DNA from: Pigmentiphaga litoralis
GTDB lineage: Bacteria > Pseudomonadota > Gammaproteobacteria > Burkholderiales > Burkholderiaceae_B
Direction: 5' to 3'
Length of the DNA stretch: 64,000 nt
Assembly: GCF_013408655.1 (NCBI RefSeq)
Contig: NZ_JACCBP010000001.1
Coordinates: 2,728,001 to 2,792,000 of the forward strand
In this document: positions 55,449 to 64,000 of the stretch, piece by piece
Numbering within the stretch: the stretch's first letter is position 1
Layout of the letters: every line of letters begins with the position of its first letter
Notes under the pieces: generated by a model
Told to the model about the DNA's origin: nothing
What the model saw: the letters and a program-made list of their open reading frames with translations, nothing else
Databases searched by the model: none
Program-made: the position numbers and the translations under genes

Positions 55449-56220
55449 TGTGCGGATGGAACTGATAGTCCCGGATCTCGAAATCTTCGTACTCGTAATC
55501 GAACAGCGAGGCCGGTTTGCGTTTGATGACCAGTTTCGGATACGGATAGGGGTCGCGCGACAGCTGCAGTTCGACTTGGTCGAAATGGTTCGTGTACAGG
55601 TGGCAGTCGCCGCCGGTCCAGATGAAGTCGCCGACTTCCAGGTCGCATTGCTGGGCCACCATGTGCGTCAGCAAGGCATAGCTGGCAATGTTGAAGGGCA
55701 CGCCCAGGAAGATGTCGGCGCTGCGCTGGTACAGCTGGCAGGACAGCTTGCCGTCGGCCACGTAGAACTGGAAAAAAGCGTGGCAAGGAGGCAAGGCCAT
55801 TTGCGGGATGTCGGCCACGTTCCAGGCCGAGACGATCAGGCGACGCGAATCCGGATTCTTCTTGATCTGGTCGACGACCTGAGTGATCTGGTCGATATGA
55901 CCGCCGCTAGGGGTGGGCCAGTTGCGCCATTGCACGCCGTAGACGGGACCCAGATCGCCGTCAGCCCGCGCCCATTCATTCCAGATCGACACGCCGCGTT
56001 CCTGCAGCCACGCCACGTTCGAATCGCCGCGCAGGAACCACAGCAATTCAATGAAGATGCTTTTGGTATGCAGCTTCTTGGTGGTGACCAGGGGGAAGCC
56101 TTCGGCCAGATTGAACCGCATCTGGTGGCCGAAGACGGACCGCGTGCCGGTACCGGTGCGGTCTGTCTTGTGTACCCCGTGCTGGTACACGTGGCGCATG
56201 AAATCTTCGTATTGGCGCAT
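55426..56220 (-). CDS. thyA: Thymidylate synthase
   Basis: 264 aa, the exact size of E. coli Thy[19 protein letters not shown] at the start, the catalytic Cys in [29 protein letters not shown] and [14 protein letters not shown]. Makes dTMP from dUMP with methylenetetrahydrofolate, feeding the DHFR encoded at 58613. Its 3' end overlaps the orphan regulator gene. Confidence 0.97.
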   Translation of the reverse strand: MRQYEDFMRHVYQHGVHKTDRTGTGTRSVFGHQMRFNLAEGFPLVTTKKLHTKSIFIELLWFLRGDSNVAWLQERGVSIWNEWARADGDLGPVYGVQWRNWPTPSGGHIDQITQVVDQIKKNPDSRRLIVSAWNVADIPQMALPPCHAFFQFYVADGKLSCQLYQRSADIFLGVPFNIASYALLTHMVAQQCDLEVGDFIWTGGDCHLYTNHFDQVELQLSRDPYPYPKLVIKRKPASLFDYEYEDFEIRDYQFHPHIKAPVAV

Positions 56221-56330
56221 GGGAGCAAGCTGTCCAGAAATTCTGTACTCCCATTGTAGGCGGCATCGCCGATCACCACCTGATGGCCGCCTGAGGTGCC
56301 GGCCGGGCAGGACGCCCGGGCTGCAGCCGA

Positions 56331-56999
56331 TCAGCCGATATGCTGGCGGAAAAACGCCAACGTGCGCTCATACGCCTTGGCCGATGCGTCGGCGTCGTAC
56401 GAGCCGCGCTCGCTGCAGTTGAACCCGTGGCCGGCCGAGTACACGTGCACCGGAATGTCCGGATGGCCGGCCTGGATCTTTTCAACTTCCGGCAGCGGAA
56501 TGGAGTGATCCTGATCGCCAAAATGCATCATGACCGGGATCTTGGGTTGCTCGCCGATCATGTTCTGGATGCCGCCGCCGTAGTAGGGCACGGCGCAGGC
56601 AAACCCATCGGCCTTCGACGCGGCGGCCCACGAAATCAGCCCGCCCCAGCAGTAACCCACGATACCGACCTTGCCGGCTTCAGCGGCGACCTTTTGCGCG
56701 GCGGCGACGTCCGTCAGTGCCTGATCCAGCGAAACCTTGCCCTTCAATTCCACGCCGCGCTTGACGTCGTCGGGGGTGTAGCCCAGTTCCAGCCCCTTTT
56801 CGATCCGGTCGAACAGGGCCGGCGCGATCACCAGATAGCCTTCGGACGCGAATTTGTCGGCCACGCTGCGGATGTGACTGTTCACGCCAAAGATTTCCTG
56901 CACCAGCACCAGGCCGCCCCGTGGCGTGCCCGTGGGGTCGGCGCGGTAGGCGCTCAGTTGGTTGCCGTCTTGCGAAGTCAGCGAAATGATCTGTCCCAT
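56331..56999 (-). CDS. Dienelactone hydrolase family protein
   Basis: 222 aa. Nucleophile elbow GYCWGG (Cys near residue 119), Asp in [11 protein letters not shown], His in SAGHGFNC: the Cys-Asp-His triad of dienelactone hydrolases. Cytoplasmic, no signal. Homologues open lactones in chlorocatechol breakdown, but many are general esterases. It lies between thyA and the pyruvate kinase gene without an obvious pathway partner. Confidence 0.9.
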   Translation of the reverse strand: MGQIISLTSQDGNQLSAYRADPTGTPRGGLVLVQEIFGVNSHIRSVADKFASEGYLVIAPALFDRIEKGLELGYTPDDVKRGVELKGKVSLDQALTDVAAAQKVAAEAGKVGIVGYCWGGLISWAAASKADGFACAVPYYGGGIQNMIGEQPKIPVMMHFGDQDHSIPLPEVEKIQAGHPDIPVHVYSAGHGFNCSERGSYDADASAKAYERTLAFFRQHIG

Positions 57000-57137
57000 G
57001 ATGTCCCTTTTGAGTGCTAAGTGAAACTACCGACGGCAACGATACCGCCAAAGTCCGGATCGATACGTCGCAGATTGTGAAACCTGAGGCGTCTATACTT
57101 TTCCTAGCAGTCCCCCTACCGAACGTCAGGAGACCCT

Positions 57138-58568
57138 ATGCGCAGAACAAGAAACGCCAAGATCGTCGCCACCGTCGGACCGGCCAGCAGCGATGCCGCC
57201 ACCCTGGCCCGGCTCTTCCATGCCGGCGCCGATGTCTTCCGCCTGAACTTCAGCCACGGCACCCAGGCCGATCACCAGGCGCGTGTCGCCACGCTGCGCG
57301 CGCTGGAAGCCGAAGTCGGCCGTCCGATCGGCATTTTGATGGACCTGCAGGGCCCCAAGTTGCGGGTGGGCCGCTTTGCCGAAGGCGCCGTCGTGCTGAC
57401 CGAGGGCCAGAACTTCCGGCTGGACCTGGATGCGGACCGGCCCGGTGACGCCACCCGCGCGCCCTTGCCCCACCCGGAAATCTTTGCCGCCTTGACGCTG
57501 GGCACCGATCTGCTGGTCGACGATGGCCGCGTCCGGCTGCGGGTGCAGCGGCACGGGCCCGACTTTGCCGACACCATTGTCATCAACGGCGGATTGCTGT
57601 CCGATCGCAAGGGCGTGAACGTGCCGGGCGTGGTGCTGCCGCTGTCGGCCATGACCGCCAAGGACCGGTCCGACCTGGCCTTCGGACTGGAGCTGGGCGT
57701 TGACTGGGTGGCGCTGTCGTTCGTGCAGCGCGCCGAAGATATTCGCGAGATCAAGCAGATCGTGGGTGACCGCGCGCGCATCGTCGCCAAGCTGGAAAAA
57801 CCTGCGGCGATTGCCGAGTTGGACTCCATCGTGGCCGAGACGGACGCCGTCATGGTGGCGCGCGGCGACCTGGGTGTCGAAATGCCGGCCGAGCAGGTGC
57901 CCGCGATCCAGAAACGCATCGTGCGCGCCTGCCGCCGCGTCGGCAAGCCGGTGATCGTGGCGACGCAGATGCTGGAGTCGATGGTGAGCGCGCCCGTGCC
58001 GACGCGGGCCGAAGCGTCGGACGTGGCCACGGCGATCTATGACGGCGCCGATGCGGTGATGCTGTCGGCCGAGTCGGCATCGGGCAAGTTCCCGATCGAA
58101 GCCGTGACCATGATGAACAACATCATCGTCCAGACCGAAGCGGACCCGCACTACCGCGAGGTGATGGAAGCCTCGCAGACGCCGCCGCCCGCGGACATTG
58201 CCAATGCGATCGGCCGGGCCGTACGCGGCGTGGCGAGCCTGTTGCACGTGGCGACCACGATCGCCTACACGCGGTCTGGCTATTCGGCGCTGCGCATGTC
58301 GCGCGAGCGAGCCGAAGCGCCGATCATCGGCATGACGCCGAACCTGACCACGGCGCGCCTGCTGGCGCTGGTGTGGGGGGTGCACGCGGTGCAGACGCAT
58401 GAAGTCGCAACGGTGGGCGAGATGACCGATTACGCGTGCGAGATTGCCTTGCGGGAAGGGTTTGCGACGCAGGGCCAGACGGTGGTGATTTCCGCCGGGC
58501 TGCCGTTTGCGTCGTCGGGCACGACCAATATCCTGCGCATTGCGACGGTCGGGGAAGCGGCGCGCTGA
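57138..58568 (+). CDS. pyk: Pyruvate kinase
   Basis: 476 aa. RRTRNAKIVATVGPAS, FRLNFSHGT, the signature IVAKLEKPAAI and VMVARGDLGVEMP, VATQMLESM, and a C-terminal regulatory domain. Makes pyruvate and ATP from phosphoenolpyruvate. Single-gene unit; a TATACT near 57094 may be its -10, without a good -35. Confidence 0.96.
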   Translation: MRRTRNAKIVATVGPASSDAATLARLFHAGADVFRLNFSHGTQADHQARVATLRALEAEVGRPIGILMDLQGPKLRVGRFAEGAVVLTEGQNFRLDLDADRPGDATRAPLPHPEIFAALTLGTDLLVDDGRVRLRVQRHGPDFADTIVINGGLLSDRKGVNVPGVVLPLSAMTAKDRSDLAFGLELGVDWVALSFVQRAEDIREIKQIVGDRARIVAKLEKPAAIAELDSIVAETDAVMVARGDLGVEMPAEQVPAIQKRIVRACRRVGKPVIVATQMLESMVSAPVPTRAEASDVATAIYDGADAVMLSAESASGKFPIEAVTMMNNIIVQTEADPHYREVMEASQTPPPADIANAIGRAVRGVASLLHVATTIAYTRSGYSALRMSRERAEAPIIGMTPNLTTARLLALVWGVHAVQTHEVATVGEMTDYACEIALREGFATQGQTVVISAGLPFASSGTTNILRIATVGEAAR

Positions 58569-58612
58569 CCGCGTGCTAGATTCGCCCTTTGCCGACACGT
58601 CCGGAACGCTTC

Positions 58613-59101
58613 ATGGCCCTGCCCTATTCCCTTATCGTCGCCTACTCACGCAACCGCGTGATCGGGCGCGACAACCAGTTGCCGTGGCGTCTGCGCGGCG
58701 ATCTCGCCCACTTCAAACGCACGACCCTGGGCCAGCCCATCCTGATGGGCCGCAAGACCTGGGAATCGCTGGGCCGCCCCCTGCCCGGCCGCACCAATAT
58801 CGTCATCACCCGCAACCCTGCGTATGTGGCCGAAGGTGCGGTGGTCGTGACCAGCCTGGCAGACGCACTGGCCGCCTGCGGCGACGTGCCGCACGCGTTC
58901 GTGATCGGCGGCGCGCAGATCTATGGCGAAGCCTTGCCGGGGGCGACGCAGTTGATCGCCACCGAAGTCGATGTCGAGACGGAAGGCGACGCCTTCTTTC
59001 CGCCCCTGCCGGAAGGCCAGTGGGAAGAAATCGCCCGCGAGGCGCAGCCTGAGGAAGACGGCCTGCGGTATGACTTCGTGACGTACCGACGGCGCACGTA
59101 A
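58613..59101 (+). CDS. folA: Dihydrofolate reductase
   Basis: 162 aa from the ATG at 58613. SLIVAYSRNRVIGRDNQLPWRLRGDLAHF (shown by its ends; Asp in RGDLAHF is the catalytic acid), ILMGRKTWESLGRPLPGR, and VIGGAQIYGEALP are DHFR signatures. Regenerates tetrahydrofolate for ThyA, whose gene lies 2.4 kb away on the other strand. Followed by a perfect hairpin. Confidence 0.96.
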   Translation: MALPYSLIVAYSRNRVIGRDNQLPWRLRGDLAHFKRTTLGQPILMGRKTWESLGRPLPGRTNIVITRNPAYVAEGAVVVTSLADALAACGDVPHAFVIGGAQIYGEALPGATQLIATEVDVETEGDAFFPPLPEGQWEEIAREAQPEEDGLRYDFVTYRRRT

Positions 59102-59120
59102 AGCGCGTCAGCAAGACATG

Positions 59121-59150
59121 AAAAAGGGAGACCCGCGGGTCTCCCTTTTT
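59121..59150. terminator. Bidirectional terminator between folA and the metal-efflux operon
   Basis: A 30-bp perfect palindrome: AAAAAGGGAGACCC, then GC, then its complement ending TTTTT. T-runs on both strands serve the two convergent units. Confidence 0.93.
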
Positions 59151-59189
59151 CGTTTCAGTAACGTGGGCGGCCGTCACGCCGCCCCGCGA

Positions 59190-59516
59190 TCACTGGCCTG
59201 CCGGCTTCCACAGGTAGTCGAACGACTCCACCGGCGTCACCCACACGATGCCGTCGCCGACATGGCGTGTCGTGCCCGCCTGCACGACTGCGGCGCGCAG
59301 GGCATCCACGTGTTCGTCGTCGGCCACGATTTCCACCCGCACCTTGGGCGAGTAGTCCAGCAACTCTTCCTTGTGGTTCGTGGGCGGGTTGCGGGAGGGC
59401 GAACTGCAGCCTTCCACCTTGGACACGGTCATGCCGGGAAAGCCGGGCACGTGACGCAAGGCCTCGCGGACATCGGTAAGTCGGTTCGGGCGAATGATTG
59501 CCTTGATTTCCTTCAT
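59190..59516 (-). CDS. PII-like signalling protein linked to metal RND efflux
   Basis: 108 aa; ATG at 59516 after AAGGAG, nine bases past the RND stop. MKEIKAIIRPNRLTDVREAL, MTVSKVEG, EELLDYSPKVRVEIVADDE and VGDGIVWVTPVE follow the PII fold closely. The T-loop between (CSSPSRNPPTNH) differs from GlnB/GlnK: the uridylylated Tyr position is not kept. It likely binds a nucleotide or metal and tunes the RND pump, but that is inference. Confidence 0.82.
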   Translation of the reverse strand: MKEIKAIIRPNRLTDVREALRHVPGFPGMTVSKVEGCSSPSRNPPTNHKEELLDYSPKVRVEIVADDEHVDALRAAVVQAGTTRHVGDGIVWVTPVESFDYLWKPAGQ

Positions 59517-59525
59517 GAAAGCTCC

Positions 59526-62500
59526 TTAAGCCTCTTTGCCTTCTTCATCGAACCACTTGTACAGGGTCGGAAGCATCAGCAAGGTCAACAACGTCGAGGT
59601 AATGAGGCCACCGATCACCACCACAGCCAGCGGACGCTGCACTTCCGATCCGGGTCCGGTTGCGAACAGGAAAGGAATCAGGCCCAGCATGGCGACCGTG
59701 GCGGTCATCATGACCGGCCGGAATCGCATGGTCGCGCCTTGCAGCACCGACTCATCAAGCGACTTGCCCTCCATCCGCAGACCGCGGATGTAGGACACCA
59801 TCACCACCCCGTTCAACACGGCAATCCCCCACAGTGCGATGAACCCGACCGATGCCGGCACCGACAGGTATTCACCCGTGACGAACAGACCGAAGATCCC
59901 GCCGATCGATGCAAACGGCAGCACCGTGATGATCAGCGTGGCGTAACGCACGGACTTGAACAGCAGGAACAGCAGGAAGAAGATCGCGGCGACCGTGATC
60001 GGCACGATGATCGTCATGTGGCCCAGCGCCCGTTCCATGTTCTGGAAGGTGCCGCCCCATTCCAGGTAGTAGCCCACCGGCAACTGCACCTTGGTCTGCA
60101 CGGCTTGCTGCAGTTCGGCGACGAAGCCGCCCAGATCCCGGTCGGCCACGTTGATGGCGACCACGATACGGCGCTTGCCGCCTTCACGGCTGATCTGCGC
60201 CGGACCGTCCAGCACTTCGATCTTGGCCAGGCTGTCCATCGGCACCCGCACGCCGCGCGGGGTCGTCACCAGCAGGTCGCGGATGGACGAGACGTTGTTG
60301 CGGAACGATTCGGGCAGACGCACGGTGGCGTTGAAGCGGCGTTCGCCTTCAAAGATCTGCGTGGCGTTCTTGCCTGCAATGGCGATCTCGATCACGTCAT
60401 GGACGTCGGACACGTTCAGGCCGTAGCGGGCGATGGCGCGCCGGTCGATTTCGATCGACAGGTATTGCTGCCCGCTGATCAGTTCCACCCGCACGTCGCG
60501 CGCGCCGTTGATGCTGTTCGCCACCTTGGCGATTTCGTTGGCCTTGGCCCGCAGGCGGGTCAGGTCTTCGCCGAACACCTTCACGGCCACGTCGGATCGC
60601 ACGCCCGTCACCATTTCGTCCACCCGATCGGAAATCGGCTGAGCCATGACGACCTGCGCGCTCGGGATCACCTTCAACGCCTTCTGAATCTCGGCGGCAA
60701 TGGTGTCCTGCGTCCAGCCATCGGGCCATTCATCGCGCGGCTTCAGGCTGACGACCGGGGTCGATTCGTTCTGCGATTGCGGATCCGCCGGGCTTTCGCC
60801 GCGGCCCACGCCTGACACCGCCGACTTCACGCCCGGCACCTGCATGATCAGCTTCATGGCCTGCATTTCGAGCTTGATCGATTCTTCAAGCGAAATGTTC
60901 GGCACGCGGTTGATCGACGGAACGATGGACCCTTCCTTCATTTCGGGAATGAAGGCGGTACCCAGCATCGGCACGAGCGCAAGCGAGCTCAGGAACAGCA
61001 GCACGGCCAGCACCACCGTCTTCTTGGCGTTGCGCACCGCCCAGGCCAGCATGCGCAGGTAGGGCTTTTTCATCATCGCGATGACGCGCGTGTCGTGTTC
61101 GGCGCCGCCCTTCAGCACATAGGACGAGACCACCGGCGCGAGCGTCATGGACAGCACCACCGAAATGCCCAGTGCGATCGCGATCGTGTAGGCCAGCGGC
61201 GCGAACATCTTGCCTTCCATGCCCTGCAGCGTCATCAGCGGCAGGAACACCAGGATGATGACGCAGATGCCGAACACGACCGGGGTAGCGACTTCCGTCA
61301 CGGAGCGCAGGATCACGCGGATCTTGCTGTCCCCCGGCTCGCGCGGGCGCCCCAGGTGGCCGAAGGCGTTCTCGACCACCACGGCCGGCCCGTCCACCAT
61401 CAGGCCGATGGCGACCGCCAGACCGCCCAAAGACATGAGGTTGGCCGAAATGCCGAACTGATTCATGGCAAAGAAGGTGAGCAGCGGCGTCAGGATCAGC
61501 GTCGTGATCACGATGACGGACGAACGCAAGTCCCCCAGGAAGAGGAACAGCACGACCACGACCAGCGCGATACCTTCCAGCAGCACCTTGGTCACCGTCC
61601 AGAGGGCGGCGTCGACCAGTTCGCTTCGATCGTAGTAGGACACGATCTGCAGGCCGTCGGGCAACATGCCCTGGCTGTTGATCTCGGCCACGCGCGCCTT
61701 GACCCGGGACACCACTTCCTTGGCATTGCCGCCGCGCATCATCATCACGATGCCGCCGACCGATTCGGTCACGCCATTCTTGACGACCGCGCCGTAACGG
61801 ACTTCATGGCCAATGGTGATTTCGGCCACGTCGCGCATGTAGACCGGCGTGCTGCCCGATTCCACCAGCACGATGTCGCCAATGTCTTCCAGCGTTTCGA
61901 TCAGACCCACGCCGCGGATCAGGTACTGCTCGGCAAAACGCGGCAGGATGCCGCCGCCCGAGTTGGCGTTGTTGCGGGCCAGCGCTTCGTACACCTGCGA
62001 GATCGAGATGCCGTAGTGATTCATCCGGTCGGGATTCATCAGCGCCTGGTACTGCTTGACGTACCCGCCCTGCGAGTTGATTTCCGCCACCTGCGGAATC
62101 GACCGCAACAGGGGCCGCACCACCCAGTCCTGCACGATGCGACGCTTGGTCAGCTCTTCGACCGACAATTCCTTGTCGCCGTCGTCGGGCTTGTCCAGCG
62201 TGTACTGGAATACCTCGCCCAGGCCGGTGGACACCGGACCCAGTACCGGCGTGACCCCGGTCGGCATGGTGGAAGCGACCTCGATCAGGCGCTCCATGAC
62301 CAATTGCCGCGCGAAGTACACGTCGGTCGCGTCGGTGAACACCAGGGTGATCAGCGACAGCCCCGGTTTGTTCAGGGAGCGCATTTCTTCGATGCCGGGC
62401 AAGCCGGTCATCGCGATTTCGACCGGCACGGTCACGAAGCGCTCGACTTCTTCGGGCGATCGCCCGGGCGCTTCGGTCGCGATCTGCACCTGCACGTTGG

Positions 62501-62627
62501 TCACGTCGGGGTAGGCGTCGATCGACAGCTTGCGTGTCGCATCCAGGCCGACCGCCAGCGCAATGAACGCCAGGACGATCACGATCAACCGCTGTTGCAG
62601 AGCAACGCGGATTATCTTTTCTAGCAT
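59526..62627 (-). CDS. Heavy-metal efflux RND permease (CusA/CzcA family)
   Basis: 1033 aa. HME-RND protein with twelve membrane segments. RQRLIVIVLAFIALAVGLDATRKLSIDAYPDVTNVQV is the family start (seen by LSIDAYPDVT). The helix-4 motif reads AIGLMVDGPAVVVEN, which is neither the exact CzcA (DG-A) nor the CusA (DAAIVMIEN) form, so the metal is not assigned. Uses proton flow to expel metal ions from the periplasm or cytoplasm with the adaptor and outer-membrane proteins beside it. Confidence 0.94.
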   Translation of the reverse strand: MLEKIIRVALQQRLIVIVLAFIALAVGLDATRKLSIDAYPDVTNVQVQIATEAPGRSPEEVERFVTVPVEIAMTGLPGIEEMRSLNKPGLSLITLVFTDATDVYFARQLVMERLIEVASTMPTGVTPVLGPVSTGLGEVFQYTLDKPDDGDKELSVEELTKRRIVQDWVVRPLLRSIPQVAEINSQGGYVKQYQALMNPDRMNHYGISISQVYEALARNNANSGGGILPRFAEQYLIRGVGLIETLEDIGDIVLVESGSTPVYMRDVAEITIGHEVRYGAVVKNGVTESVGGIVMMMRGGNAKEVVSRVKARVAEINSQGMLPDGLQIVSYYDRSELVDAALWTVTKVLLEGIALVVVVLFLFLGDLRSSVIVITTLILTPLLTFFAMNQFGISANLMSLGGLAVAIGLMVDGPAVVVENAFGHLGRPREPGDSKIRVILRSVTEVATPVVFGICVIILVFLPLMTLQGMEGKMFAPLAYTIAIALGISVVLSMTLAPVVSSYVLKGGAEHDTRVIAMMKKPYLRMLAWAVRNAKKTVVLAVLLFLSSLALVPMLGTAFIPEMKEGSIVPSINRVPNISLEESIKLEMQAMKLIMQVPGVKSAVSGVGRGESPADPQSQNESTPVVSLKPRDEWPDGWTQDTIAAEIQKALKVIPSAQVVMAQPISDRVDEMVTGVRSDVAVKVFGEDLTRLRAKANEIAKVANSINGARDVRVELISGQQYLSIEIDRRAIARYGLNVSDVHDVIEIAIAGKNATQIFEGERRFNATVRLPESFRNNVSSIRDLLVTTPRGVRVPMDSLAKIEVLDGPAQISREGGKRRIVVAINVADRDLGGFVAELQQAVQTKVQLPVGYYLEWGGTFQNMERALGHMTIIVPITVAAIFFLLFLLFKSVRYATLIITVLPFASIGGIFGLFVTGEYLSVPASVGFIALWGIAVLNGVVMVSYIRGLRMEGKSLDESVLQGATMRFRPVMMTATVAMLGLIPFLFATGPGSEVQRPLAVVVIGGLITSTLLTLLMLPTLYKWFDEEGKEA

Positions 62628-62631
62628 GCGA

Positions 62632-63786
62632 CTACTCCTGGACGATGCCGGTGCGCTGGTTGTTCAGATGGAACGCGCCTTCGACGACGACCTTGTCGCC
62701 TTCCCGCACGCCCGCCTGCACGACCCGCGTGCCGTTGTAGCTCTGGCCCAGGGTGACTTCCGTCGCGCGGTAGGTGCCGGGCTTGGTTTCCACGTACACC
62801 ATGTCCTTGTCTTCGGAACGGACCACCGCCGAGTTCGCGACCACGACCTTGTCGCTGGGTCGGCTGGCGATCAGCATGCTGGCCAGCATGGCCGGCTTCA
62901 GGCGCCCTTCCGGGTTTTCGAGCGACGTACGCACCAGCACCGTCCGGGTCGTCGGGTTGACGATCTGGCCGACATAGATCAGCTTGCCGGTGAATTTCGT
63001 GTTGCCCAGCGCGGGCACTTCGATCTCGGTCGTCTGGCCTTGCGCGACCAGGTCGGCCTGGGCTTCAGGCACTTCGGCCACGGCCCAGACCCGCGACAGG
63101 TCGGCCACCGTGAACAGGGCCTGGGCGGGTTGCACCACCTGCCCGATCGACACGTTCAGCTCGACTACAGAACCGCGCATGGTGGACACCACGGGCGAGA
63201 ACGAGCTGATCTGACCATCGGAGCCCAGCCGGCTGATCACGCCATCGGACATGCCCAGCACGTTGAGCTGGTCACGCGCCGCGCGTCGTTCCGCCTCGGC
63301 CACGTTGTATTCGTTTTCGCGCTTCTGCAGTTCACCCCGGCCGATCACGTCGGCAGCAAACAGCTGACGCGCGCGTTCGCGGTTATTGGCCTGCAGTTCG
63401 CTGAAGGCGCGGGACTTCAGGTAGGCCAGCTGCGCCGTACCCAGTTCGCTGCTGTGCAGACGCGCCAGCACGTCGCCAGGCTTCACGGCCTGGCCCAGTT
63501 CGGCGCGGATTTCGGTGACCCGGCCGGTCACGGTCGCGCCAATGCGCGCCACGCGTTCGATGTCGAAGTCGATGCGGCCGCTGACGCGCAGCATTTCGCC
63601 AAAGGGCTGCTTGGTGATCGTCGCAAGCTTGATTCGGGACGCCATGGCCTCGTCGGCCGTCACGATGGCGGGGTCTGCCGCGGGGGCAGCCGGCGCGGCG
63701 GTTTCCGGCGCCTTGTCGCCGCATGCGCTCAACGCGATCGCCAGGGCGACCAGGGACGCGGAGAAGGAAAGGGAGTGCTTCATCAT
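62632..63786 (-). CDS. Periplasmic adaptor of the RND pump (CusB/CzcB-like), lipoprotein
   Basis: 384 aa. Lipobox ALSAC (Cys near residue 21) with a Sec signal. Adaptor features: barrel-sandwich hybrid with VRGRIDFDIERVARIGATVTGRVTEI (seen by ATVTGRVTEI), coiled-coil hairpin rich in Glu/Arg (residues about 110-160), and GKLIYVGQIVNPTTRT. Joins the RND permease to the outer-membrane channel. Its start is ATGA-coupled to the upstream channel gene. Confidence 0.93.
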   Translation of the reverse strand: MMKHSLSFSASLVALAIALSACGDKAPETAAPAAPAADPAIVTADEAMASRIKLATITKQPFGEMLRVSGRIDFDIERVARIGATVTGRVTEIRAELGQAVKPGDVLARLHSSELGTAQLAYLKSRAFSELQANNRERARQLFAADVIGRGELQKRENEYNVAEAERRAARDQLNVLGMSDGVISRLGSDGQISSFSPVVSTMRGSVVELNVSIGQVVQPAQALFTVADLSRVWAVAEVPEAQADLVAQGQTTEIEVPALGNTKFTGKLIYVGQIVNPTTRTVLVRTSLENPEGRLKPAMLASMLIASRPSDKVVVANSAVVRSEDKDMVYVETKPGTYRATEVTLGQSYNGTRVVQAGVREGDKVVVEGAFHLNNQRTGIVQE

Positions 63787-64000
63787 GGTTGACCTGAGTC
63801 GGAAGTGGGGGCGAGCAGACGCTCGATGTCAATGGCGGCCAGTTGCAGATCGAATCGCGCGGCAATGAGGTCGGTGCGCGCGACGCGCAGCACGCGCTGG
63901 GCGTCGATGTATTCCAGGATGCCGCGTTCGCCGAAGCGATACGCCGCTTCGGACACCCTCAGCGAGGCCTCGGCCTGGCGCACGATGCCCGATTCCAGCG
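63783..64000 (-). CDS. Outer-membrane efflux channel (CzcC/CusC-like), C-terminal part
   Basis: Only the last 72 codons are visible; the frame is open at the right edge, so the gene continues outside the window. The part seen, VRQAEASLRVSEAAYRFGE then LEYIDAQRVLRVARTDLIAAR, is the coiled-coil helical repeat of TolC-type channels. Upstream, first or early gene of the operon. Confidence 0.85.
   Translation of the reverse strand, partial: LESGIVRQAEASLRVSEAAYRFGERGILEYIDAQRVLRVARTDLIAARFDLQLAAIDIERLLAPTSDSGQP

Noticed and set aside
57075..57099. Promoter of the pyruvate kinase gene (TTGTGA and TATACT)
   Set aside because: The spacing is only 13 bp, too short for a normal promoter; the -10 alone may be real.

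Overview
The window is 64 kb of GC-rich, gene-dense DNA. It most resembles Burkholderiales, probably Alcaligenaceae (Bordetella, Achromobacter, Pigmentiphaga relatives). The reasons are five tripartite-tricarboxylate-type 'Bug' solute receptors, a FecI-FecR-receptor-DUF3649-PepSY-DUF3325 iron locus, minCDE, and very long antisense shadow frames. No plasmid, phage, transposase, integrase or CRISPR signature was seen.

Layout. 1-12.4 kb: accessory catabolic genes. These are three Bug receptors, three amidohydrolase-2 proteins (two with Tat/lipoprotein signals), two alpha/beta hydrolases, one FAH-fold enzyme, a cupin, and GntR and LysR regulators, with an RlmN/Cfr-like radical SAM enzyme and tRNA-Gly(CCC) in between. 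12.5-18.9 kb: a minus-strand iron locus running ECF sigma (FecI), FecR, TonB receptor, DUF3649, PepSY, DUF3325, with a Fur-like box at its head. 19.0-23.1 kb: two tandem FAD oxidoreductase paralogues, then thiS next to trmB with no thiG between them. 23.1-29.1 kb: a Liv-type ABC importer with a divergent LysR gene. 29.0-32.1 kb: recQ and a cystathionine beta-lyase gene. 32.1-36.0 kb: a small lipoprotein gene bracketed by an inverted pair of about 75-bp repeats, then a Spy/CpxP-like protein divergent from a two-component system. 36.1-40.5 kb: glnS, a universal stress protein, minCDE. 40.6-45.7 kb: a gentisate-type aromatic operon (FAH hydrolase, gentisate dioxygenase, FAD hydroxylase, Bug receptor, isochorismatase-like hydrolase). 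45.7-49.2 kb: small envelope proteins and a second two-component system. 49.2-56.2 kb: ettA, a Bug receptor, a 20-bp minisatellite, a FUSC transporter, an orphan Xre/MbcA/ParS-like protein, thyA. 56.3-64 kb: dienelactone-hydrolase-like protein, pyruvate kinase, folA, then a metal RND efflux operon with a PII-like gene at its 3' end and the outer-membrane component running off the window.

How genes work together. The catabolic sets pair extracytoplasmic or cytoplasmic hydrolases with Bug receptors, but no TctA/TctB membrane partner lies in the window. Most operons are tightly coupled, with ATGA, TGATG or TGAGTG junctions. Four near-perfect hairpins, at 23101, 45691, 49201 and 59121, sit between convergent genes and probably end transcription in both directions.

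No single gene set is clearly a new defence or mobile system. The points most worth checking are exported hydrolases paired with orphan Bug receptors, the inverted repeat pair around the small lipoprotein, the orphan DUF2384-like protein with its own inverted repeat, the thiS without thiG, and recurrent in-frame tandem repeats including a signal peptide built of Leu-Ala repeats. All calls come from reading the sequence; no database search was run.
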